Shown piece after piece: positions 9,145 through 13,976 of a stretch of DNA of 13,976 nt. Source of the DNA: Candidatus Martarchaeota archaeon (GTDB lineage Archaea > Micrarchaeota > Micrarchaeia > Micrarchaeales > Micrarchaeaceae); NCBI GenBank assembly GCA_023485645.1, contig JAMCZM010000048.1, forward strand, positions 1 through 13,976, written 5' to 3'. The notes under the pieces were generated by a model, which was not told the origin of the DNA, did not search any database, and saw nothing but the letters and a program-made list of their open reading frames with translations. Every line of letters begins with the position of its first letter. Within the stretch, counting starts at the first letter, position 1. The translations under genes and the position numbers were made by a program.

Positions 9145-10464
9145 ATGTATATGATAATATTACTAAGTTTTAGCGCAATATCATCTCTTGTACCGATAAT
9201 ATTAATTATCCTGCTTATTGCAGCAGCCGGTGGGTTAACGCGCGGCTCTAGTTTTTTTGATCTTCTAGGCTTTGGAACATTAATGGGCTTCTCACAAGGA
9301 GCTATAAAAAGCAGGCTAAAAGGTATAAACAGAAAGTACGGAGGTGATTATACAGTAAGGCATGGAAAAAATAAGGCATTTTCTGGAGAGAATGTTATTA
9401 AATCTATGAAAAAACGAGAGGTGGAGCGCAACAAAATAAATTCTGAGGTAAAAAAAAGACTTGAGAGCCAATATACAAGCGGTATCTTATCAGCCCCAGG
9501 AATGGCCACCATGACCGGATTACAGCGTAGAAAATATATGAAATACGCAACAAGACTTGAGGATATAAAAAGCAAAAAAAACTCACTTGCAAATTACAAG
9601 AAAAATTATATTGATAATAAAAAGGATAAAGGTTTTTTTGGAGAAAAAACAATGAATAAAATAAAGGATAAAGAATTTGCCTTGAGCGTCGCTGAAAACT
9701 CCTATTATTTCAAACAGTTTAGAGCAATTCATGGAAATAGAAATGCAAATATTGCAATAAAGCAGGCAAAACTTGATATTTATAGAAAATATGGAAGATT
9801 TAACACGGCGCGCAGATATAGAAATGATTATGGAAATCTTGCATCTCTGCCGCTTGCAGCAGTTGGCCTTGCGGCCTACGAATATGACTCTGCTGGCAAT
9901 ATGTTAAAATACATGCGTAAACGATGGAGCAGTAGAACAAATAGAATAAATAGGAAAGTAAATAGTAATGTGCTTGTGCCTCCAGGATCTAATATTGCGG
10001 ACAGAGGAGAAGCAGATATGATACCTGGATATTTTGCAAATAGAAGAGAGGGCATGAAAAGAAAGATGAATCAGGTTTTTGATAAAGTTTTAATGGAGAA
10101 TAGAGTTAATACTCCACTAATAGCTCCAACAGCCGCAATGGCAGCATCAGATGCTGAGTATAACGAATTAAAAAAGAAAATGCCATATATGAATAGAGGC
10201 ATTTATGATTGGGTCAGAGGAAATAATGCATCAAGAAAACAGTTGGCAATTGGAATGATGCGCCTGCAGTTTAGCGCAAAGAATTATGCACGTAAAAAGA
10301 AAAATAAACAATTGGAATACAATGAGAGCGATGATAATACAAGCAATAAGACGGAAAGTGAATCACAAAGAGCGGAAAGCGACAATGCAGCTAGAGAGCA
10401 GCAGGAAAGCCAGAGAGAGGAGAATAAAGCAAAATTGGATAATGCCAATTCAAATAGCGAATAA
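9145..10464 (+). CDS. Basic membrane-tethered protein of unknown function, partner of the giant protein
   Basis: This 439-residue protein is not recognised. Residues 1-30 contain one strong hydrophobic helix (about 11-28, ending IAAAGG), then a short Gly/Phe-rich amphipathic stretch (FFDLLGFGTLMGF). The rest is very rich in Lys, Arg and Asn and probably helical and cytoplasmic by the positive-inside rule. A small hydrophobic patch near 231-243 (SLPLAAVGLAAYE) may be a second membrane contact. The last 50-60 residues are a low-complexity polar tail of Ser, Asn, Gln, Glu and Lys. It starts one base after the giant gene's stop, so the two are surely co-transcribed. It may fix or organise the giant protein's membrane anchor from inside, or bind nucleic acid through its charge; both are guesses. 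ATG at 9151 is an alternative start. Ribosome-binding signals are weak. Confidence 0.8.
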   Translation: MYMIILLSFSAISSLVPIILIILLIAAAGGLTRGSSFFDLLGFGTLMGFSQGAIKSRLKGINRKYGGDYTVRHGKNKAFSGENVIKSMKKREVERNKINSEVKKRLESQYTSGILSAPGMATMTGLQRRKYMKYATRLEDIKSKKNSLANYKKNYIDNKKDKGFFGEKTMNKIKDKEFALSVAENSYYFKQFRAIHGNRNANIAIKQAKLDIYRKYGRFNTARRYRNDYGNLASLPLAAVGLAAYEYDSAGNMLKYMRKRWSSRTNRINRKVNSNVLVPPGSNIADRGEADMIPGYFANRREGMKRKMNQVFDKVLMENRVNTPLIAPTAAMAASDAEYNELKKKMPYMNRGIYDWVRGNNASRKQLAIGMMRLQFSAKNYARKKKNKQLEYNESDDNTSNKTESESQRAESDNAAREQQESQREENKAKLDNANSNSE

Positions 10465-10604
10465 CACATTTAACAGCATGGGAAAACACTCGTATATTTT
10501 AGCGATTTGATGAGAACAAATTGCAATGTGCAAGTTTGAACTTACATATATTGCATAAATTCCAATAAATATTATTTATTATAATCTATTAATGCCCACA
10601 AATT
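10465..10604. other. Convergent intergenic region with an AT-only inverted repeat
   Basis: This 140-bp gap separates the plus-strand giant-protein operon from the minus-strand RCK operon, so both transcripts must end here. AATAAATA-T-TATTTATT (10564-10580) is a perfect inverted repeat that could take part in termination in either direction. No gene is seen. Confidence 0.35.
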
Positions 10605-11342
10605 TTATGCGCTTTTTAAATTCTTAATTATTATATTGCCTATTTCATCACCTGTAGTAACTTCTGGTAGAACCATTCGTTCAACACCTGCCTTGCTCAA
10701 TTTTGCAATGTCGTCAAATCTAGATATTCTGCTTATTATCTTTATTTTCTTGCTAATTGATCTTGCCGTAACCGCAGTTAGAGCATTCTTTATAGGATCA
10801 GTATCGCAGAGTATTAGCGCCTTTGCCTTTTGCATGCCCATATTCATCAAGGTTTCAACAGAGCCCTCATTTCCAATTATTGCATACCCTCCAGACTTGA
10901 ATATATGTTTAGCATCGCGCTCATTACTTACTATAGTTATTGCAATTACACCTTTTTTCTTAAATTCTTCTGCAAGTCGTTCACTGAAATTATTGTAGGT
11001 ACTTAATATTACATGGTCATTAAACTTTTTTATTTTTGACAACACCACGCGCTCTTGAAGCTTGAACATGTGCACTGTATCAAAAAACCATGCTGCCACA
11101 AGAACAGTTAATATCGGAAAGTCTAATGCACCTAGTAGATCCGCAACCAAAAGAAGAGGATTTTTATAGGCAATTACTGTAGGGATTATCCCAGGATATG
11201 AGACATTTAAGAAATTTGATATGCACCATATTATAGCATTACCTGCATTAAGTCCTGCAAAAATTGCGAGTATAAATGATAATATAAAAAGCACAGCTAT
11301 TATGGATATAAAAATATAGCTTGTTTTGCCTATTGTCGCCAT
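10605..11342 (-). CDS. Two-helix, pore-loop, RCK N-lobe protein with altered selectivity filter (NVSYPG)
   Basis: Start is ATG 11342 (245 residues) rather than ATG 11366 (253 residues). The later one has GAGGT seven nt upstream and leaves one base after the previous stop. Helix 1 is about 9-30. A pore-like loop carries N46-V-S-Y-P-G51 with Pro54, and helix 2 is about 63-87. From residue 107 a TrkA-N/RCK Rossmann domain follows, ending at the level of PEVTTGDEIGN. The order matches MthK-type potassium channels, and the V-x-Y-x-x-x-x-P spacing is kept, but the GYG filter is absent. The RCK nucleotide loop is STYNNFS (114-120), without glycines. There is no TrkA-C lobe. Asp68 and Asp74 sit in helix 2. 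It is probably a subunit of a channel-like complex with its neighbour. Canonical potassium selectivity is unlikely. Confidence 0.8.
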   Translation of the reverse strand: MATIGKTSYIFISIIAVLFILSFILAIFAGLNAGNAIIWCISNFLNVSYPGIIPTVIAYKNPLLLVADLLGALDFPILTVLVAAWFFDTVHMFKLQERVVLSKIKKFNDHVILSTYNNFSERLAEEFKKKGVIAITIVSNERDAKHIFKSGGYAIIGNEGSVETLMNMGMQKAKALILCDTDPIKNALTAVTARSISKKIKIISRISRFDDIAKLSKAGVERMVLPEVTTGDEIGNIIIKNLKSA

Positions 11343-11343
11343 A

Positions 11344-12117
11344 TTATTTACCTCTAAGCTTTGCAACTATATTGTTGCCTAAATCTATTCCCACAAGTAT
11401 TTCTGGTATTATGCACAAATCAGCACCAGCGCGCAGCATCTTTGTTACAGAGCTCTCCTCGTTTATGCGTATTATCGTTCTTACTTTAGGCGCTATCTTC
11501 TTTACTGTTATCACACCCACAATATTATCAAAATCATTGTCCGATCCAAAAACTACACCGCTTGCACTCTGTATTGACGCATCATTTAAATATAATTCAT
11601 TCTTAAAATCCCCTTCGACTACAATATGGCCAAGTGATTTTAGCATATCCGCATTAGCCTGATTCTTCTCTATTATAGTAAACTTTTTTTTCTTTGCGGA
11701 TAGATCTTTTATCAGCCTGTCAGTAAAATTAGAATAGCCGCAAACAATTATATGCGACGCGCGCCTGTGCGCTGCAAAAAGATTAAATTGACGCTTAAAA
11801 TCTATTGAGGATAATAATTCTATTACCGATGCTATCAAAAATCCTATTACTATTATTTTTACAATTCCATCTAATATAAGCATGCCAAAAAATGGATAGA
11901 ATAAGCTGCTAAATGGAGCTATGTATGGCAGCGCAGCATCATATCCAACCGCATCAAATAACAATGAAAATGTAAAGTAACTGCTATTGTAGATATTACC
12001 TAAAATATACCCCATTATAAGATCTGATGATATTACGAATACAAATGAGAGTATTACTATCGAGGCTATGCGCCTTAGTGACATGTCTTCTATTGTGCTG
12101 CTAAGATATGATGACAT
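11344..12117 (-). CDS. Two-helix, pore-loop, RCK N-lobe protein with altered selectivity filter (AVGYDA)
   Basis: This 257-residue protein is a paralogue of the next gene. Helix 1 is about 17-38. The pore-like loop has A56-V-G-Y-D-A61 and Pro64, where MthK has TVGYGD and a Pro at the same spacing. Helix 2 (about 76-102) contains Asp83 and Lys87, unusual for a pore-lining helix. A TrkA-N/RCK domain starts near 121 with HIIVCGYSNFT; the loop G-Y-S-N-F-T resembles MthK's G-W-S-E-S-T rather than a GxGxxG motif. VEGDF, the AGAD motif and a final PEILVGIDLGN mark the end of the N-lobe. The TrkA-C lobe is missing. AGGT seven nt before ATG 12117 supports the start. It lies 28 nt after the soluble RCK gene and one base before the next gene. 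It is likely a gated membrane channel-like subunit. The ion is unknown. Confidence 0.85.
   Translation of the reverse strand: MSSYLSSTIEDMSLRRIASIVILSFVFVISSDLIMGYILGNIYNSSYFTFSLLFDAVGYDAALPYIAPFSSLFYPFFGMLILDGIVKIIVIGFLIASVIELLSSIDFKRQFNLFAAHRRASHIIVCGYSNFTDRLIKDLSAKKKKFTIIEKNQANADMLKSLGHIVVEGDFKNELYLNDASIQSASGVVFGSDNDFDNIVGVITVKKIAPKVRTIIRINEESSVTKMLRAGADLCIIPEILVGIDLGNNIVAKLRGK
11350..11354 (-). promoter_or_regulatory. Shine-Dalgarno site deciding the start of the distal RCK gene
   Basis: Read on the minus strand, GAGGT lies seven nt before ATG 11342, inside the last codons of the upstream gene. It favours this start over ATG 11366, which would overlap the upstream gene by 23 nt. Confidence 0.65.
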
Positions 12118-12124
12118 TAATATA

Positions 12125-12128
12125 ACCT
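12125..12128 (-). promoter_or_regulatory. Shine-Dalgarno site of the middle RCK gene
   Basis: AGGT on the minus strand, seven nt before ATG 12117, in the 28-nt gap after the soluble RCK gene. It shows that internal genes of this operon use Shine-Dalgarno initiation. Confidence 0.5.
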
Positions 12129-12145
12129 ATAATTATTAGCGCACA

Positions 12146-12568
12146 TTAAAGGCCCAATTCCTTTAATATTTCATTGCTTGCGCTCTTTTGCGGCAGCGTA
12201 ATATAATCAGCTCCCGCTTCTAAGAGTTTCTCTTTTAAAAACTCATCATTCGCTCTTGTTACGATAAATATCTCTTTGTTTAAATCACGCGCAGTTAATA
12301 TTGTGAATAAATCCTTTGCGTCATTATCCATTACTATTGCTATTGCCTTTGCCGTAGAAATAGATGCATTTTTCAAAATAGGAGATAGCGTAGCATCACC
12401 ATGTATTACCTTAAATCCCTTCTCTACTATCCACTTTACCTTACTCTCATCGGAATCTATTATGACAAAATCAATTTTATTCTCTACAAGAACATCCACT
12501 ATGCGCTGCCCTATTATCCCATAACCGCAAACAATAACATGCCCCGATATACTTAACTTGTCTGGCAT
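12146..12568 (-). CDS. Soluble single-domain RCK/TrkA-N protein
   Basis: This 140-residue Rossmann domain has the full dinucleotide-binding signature: HVIVCGYGIIGQRI with G15-x-G17-x-x-G20, and acidic Asp38 at the end of strand 2 (FVIIDSD), typical of NAD(H) binding. HGDAT near 55-59 and the AGADYITLP segment are standard TrkA-N features. No membrane helix and no TrkA-C lobe are present. It is the first gene of the operon. Known relatives gate Trk/Ktr transporters or form the ring under RCK channels. Here it could supply a ligand-sensing ring subunit to the two membrane paralogues downstream, whose own nucleotide loops are degenerate. That complex is inference. Confidence 0.88.
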   Translation of the reverse strand: MPDKLSISGHVIVCGYGIIGQRIVDVLVENKIDFVIIDSDESKVKWIVEKGFKVIHGDATLSPILKNASISTAKAIAIVMDNDAKDLFTILTARDLNKEIFIVTRANDEFLKEKLLEAGADYITLPQKSASNEILKELGL

Positions 12569-12596
12569 CGCCTCACACTTATAAATAGAAAAAAAG

Positions 12597-12606
12597 GTTT
12601 AAAAGC
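12597..12606 (-). promoter_or_regulatory. Possible TATA box of the RCK operon
   Basis: The minus strand reads CTTTTAAACC, centred about 33 nt before ATG 12568, which predicts a leader of about 7 nt. A second AT-rich element (CTATTTATAAG, 12589-12579) is too close to this ATG. An inverted repeat CTGTAA/TTACAG (12614-12619, 12628-12633) lies just upstream and could be a regulator site. Confidence 0.4.
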
Positions 12607-12731
12607 GTGTGTACTGTAAGGGACATATTACAGAATATAGAATAAATAGCTATATAACGAGCTAGATAACATAGACATTAACAGCGTAGAACGGCTCACA
12701 CAAGATATAATGAAAATCAAATAGCATATAT

Positions 12732-12917
12732 TTAATACTTGAAACGTCTCTCATATTCTTTATGTTTGAACCATTCAAGCAGTATGGCTATTATCTCTAC
12801 TTCATTTCCAGTTATCGAATAAAAAGGCCCATGCATCTCGCTTCGCATCAACCAATAAACAACATAAATCAATTGAACACCCACAGGAATGTGTTCAATA
12901 ACAGCACTAATACGCAC
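12732..12917 (-). CDS. Doubtful small ORF, possibly a RelE/ParE-like remnant
   Basis: This 61-codon frame has a GTG start and no clear promoter or Shine-Dalgarno site. It is the only ORF of any size in the 478-bp gap between the RCK operon and the glycosylase gene (12569-13046). Its C-terminal half, YSITGNEVEIIAILLEWF followed by KHKEY, faintly recalls the last two strands of RelE/ParE toxins (a strand of the type EVEIIAIL, then a basic His/Arg turn). The N-terminal helical part expected of such toxins is not visible, and no antitoxin-like ORF adjoins it. It may be a gene remnant or a chance ORF. Confidence 0.25.
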   Translation of the reverse strand: MRISAVIEHIPVGVQLIYVVYWLMRSEMHGPFYSITGNEVEIIAILLEWFKHKEYERRFKY

Positions 12918-13003
12918 AAATAGGATAGTCTAAGATGATAAAAACATCAAATCATCAATTGCAGAAAAACCACATAGAATTTATTTATGAAAGAATGTCA
13001 GAA

Positions 13004-13034
13004 TGTATAAAAAGAAGAATTAAAATAAAAATAT
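13004..13034 (-). terminator. T-rich terminator after the glycosylase gene
   Basis: On the minus strand, 13-43 nt past the stop, the DNA is a run of T with few interruptions (TTTTTATTTTAATTC, then TTCTTTTTATAC). T-rich tracts without a hairpin are the usual archaeal intrinsic terminator. Confidence 0.5.
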
Positions 13035-13046
13035 GTGCTAAAATAT

Positions 13047-13640
13047 CTATCTAGATTGCTTATTTTTCATTACCTCTAATTTTTTAACAATAGTTCCAAG
13101 ACGCTTAAAATCATCCTTAATTATTGGCACATTCTTTTTTAACCTTACCGCTGCTGCTGGATGCAGTGTTGAGAAATAGTATCTGTCCCCATCATGCGTT
13201 AACAATCCATGATTATGCATTATATTATCAACACCAACAGTGGTATTTGCTGCAAGCGATCCGAGCGTTATCACAATTTTTGGATTCACAATCTCAATCT
13301 GCTTCTTTAACATAGGAGCGCATAATTCAATCTCCTTTTTTGTAGGCATTCTATTTTTAGGAGGAAAAAATTGTACTGTACTTGTTATGTATACGTTATT
13401 CCTATCTATTCCAGATAGTGACAACAGTTCATTTAACATCTTCCCGCTCATGCCTATAAACGGCTTCCCGGATATATCCTCATTTTTTCCAGGCGCCTGA
13501 CCAACTATCATTATATCAGCATCCACTGGCCCGTCCCCTTTAACAAAATTGCTACTTAAGCTCCACCCAGACATTTCAGACATTCTCTTATATTCATTAT
13601 TCAATTTATTTATTTTCTTACTCTTTCCCAACGAAGACAT
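13047..13640 (-). CDS. Family-4-like uracil-DNA glycosylase lacking most iron-sulfur ligands
   Basis: Enzymes of this family excise uracil from deaminated DNA. The 197-residue protein keeps the family-4 frame: motif GQAPG (47-51) with E54-D55, GKPFIGMSG (58-66) with uracil-stacking Phe61, PPKNRMPT (93-100), NPKIVITLG (119-127), and HPAAAVR (160-166) carrying the second motif's His. Family 4 normally holds a [4Fe-4S] cluster through four Cys. Here the N-terminal C-x-x-C region reads S21-E-M-S24, the Cys of the usual KCRPP is Phe91, and only Cys107 remains. The Asn usually preceding KCRPP (ITN) is Ser87. It is either a cluster-free glycosylase or a protein with changed activity. It is monocistronic, reading away from the last gene of the window, with a poly-T terminator. 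The ATG at 13640 has only weak upstream signals. Confidence 0.85.
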   Translation of the reverse strand: MSSLGKSKKINKLNNEYKRMSEMSGWSLSSNFVKGDGPVDADIMIVGQAPGKNEDISGKPFIGMSGKMLNELLSLSGIDRNNVYITSTVQFFPPKNRMPTKKEIELCAPMLKKQIEIVNPKIVITLGSLAANTTVGVDNIMHNHGLLTHDGDRYYFSTLHPAAAVRLKKNVPIIKDDFKRLGTIVKKLEVMKNKQSR

Positions 13641-13690
13641 TTTAACACCCGAATCCTATTCCCATAGGCTCTTTTAATTATCATCTATTC

Positions 13691-13704
13691 TATTGAATTC
13701 AATA
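13691..13704. promoter_or_regulatory. 14-bp palindrome between two divergent genes
   Basis: TATTGAATTCAATA is a perfect palindrome in the 189-bp region (13641-13829) between the minus-strand glycosylase gene and the plus-strand gene at 13830. The position suits a shared operator, but the AT-rich context makes chance plausible. Confidence 0.25.
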
Positions 13705-13781
13705 TAATATATAATACTATTGGTACATTAACCATTTTATATAACAATTTAATTAAATAACACAATTAAAAATGAATCTGG

Positions 13782-13796
13782 AAAGATTTAAATATT
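13782..13796 (+). promoter_or_regulatory. BRE/TATA promoter of the last gene
   Basis: AAAGATTTAAATATT is a purine-rich BRE followed by the archaeal TATA consensus TTTAAATA. It is centred about 38 nt before ATG 13830, so transcription should begin around 13818 with a leader of about 12 nt. This is the clearest promoter in the window. Confidence 0.65.
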
Positions 13797-13829
13797 ACCT
13801 AACAGCACAATATCTATATCGGTATTAAT

Positions 13830-13976
13830 ATGGTAGTAGTAGAGTCTTTTAAAATAAATAATAAAAAATTGCAAGATAGCATTGGCAATTTTGCAGTTGT
13901 AAATCATAACGATGATAAATTATATGCTAATATTATTAGAAAAGCTGCAGTTATCGGAGTTGTAAGCGCATCATTT
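13830..13976 (+). CDS. N-terminal 49 codons of an unrecognised protein (cut by window edge)
   Basis: The frame opens with ATG (MVVVESFKINNKKLQDSIGN...) shortly after a strong BRE/TATA promoter and stays open to the last base, ending ...AAVIGVVSASF. There is no signal peptide and no motif that I recognise. Promoter position and codon usage support a real gene. The family cannot be named from this fragment. Confidence 0.6.
   Translation, partial: MVVVESFKINNKKLQDSIGNFAVVNHNDDKLYANIIRKAAVIGVVSASF

Noticed and set aside
9145..10464. A ribosomal or histone-like protein, from the high Lys/Arg content
   Set aside because: The N-terminal membrane helix, 439-residue length and acidic/polar tail do not fit those families, and no motif of them is visible.
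10605..11366. Start of the distal RCK gene at ATG 11366
   Set aside because: It would overlap the upstream gene by 23 nt and add a polar stretch before helix 1. ATG 11342 has GAGGT at the right distance.
11344..12117. Calling the membrane RCK protein a potassium channel
   Set aside because: Topology fits, but the filter reads AVGYDA, not TVGYGD. A functional potassium channel cannot be claimed, so only channel-like is stated.
10636..12524. Plus-strand ORFs opposite the RCK genes (for example 10636-10998 and 11321-11662)
   Set aside because: They are antisense to well-supported TrkA-N proteins and show no independent motif.
12569..13046. tRNA, CRISPR array or other structured RNA in the longest gap
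   Set aside because: No tRNA arms, no spaced direct repeats and no GC-rich folded island were seen. The only inverted repeats are short.

Overview
The window looks like archaeal DNA from a small, AT-rich genome, most likely a DPANN lineage of the ARMAN type (Micrarchaeota or Parvarchaeota). That placement is inference. It rests on archaeal BRE/TATA promoters placed so that transcripts start at or near the start codon, a Dim1/KsgA dimethyltransferase, a class III (type IV pilin) signal peptide, a family-4-type uracil-DNA glycosylase, heavy use of ATA and AGA codons, and surface-protein modules that I associate with acidophilic archaea. No rRNA, tRNA, CRISPR array, transposase or integrase was seen.

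Layout. Positions 1-2367 (minus strand) hold the N-terminal 789 codons of a large pilin-signal adhesin that runs off the left edge. It has two DUF2341-like modules 448 codons apart, with an Ig/PKD-like domain between them. The first 127 bases match 1345-1471 perfectly and diverge at base 128, which looks like the signature of a contig end at a repeat. A divergent intergenic region leads to ksgA (2561-3352). A spacer with a perfect 19-bp inverted repeat follows. Next is a two-gene unit: a giant 1852-residue secreted protein with a C-terminal membrane anchor (3585-9143), and after one base a basic membrane-tethered protein of 439 residues (9145-10464).

On the minus strand, 12568-10605 is a three-gene operon of RCK (TrkA-N) paralogues. 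The first is a soluble single domain with an intact dinucleotide motif. The next two are two-helix, pore-loop, RCK N-lobe proteins laid out like MthK, but with TVGYGD replaced by AVGYDA and NVSYPG. A 478-bp stretch with only a doubtful 61-codon ORF follows. Then comes a minus-strand family-4-like uracil-DNA glycosylase (13047-13640) lacking three of the four iron-sulfur cysteines. The window ends with the first 49 codons of an unrecognised plus-strand gene behind a strong archaeal promoter.

The window therefore combines an envelope or surface-interaction region (pilin-like adhesin, giant anchored protein and its partner) with housekeeping genes (rRNA modification, DNA repair) and an unusual ion-channel-like operon. 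The most interesting observations are the RCK operon with altered selectivity filters, the cluster-less glycosylase, the giant-protein gene pair, and the abrupt 127-bp identity at the left edge.
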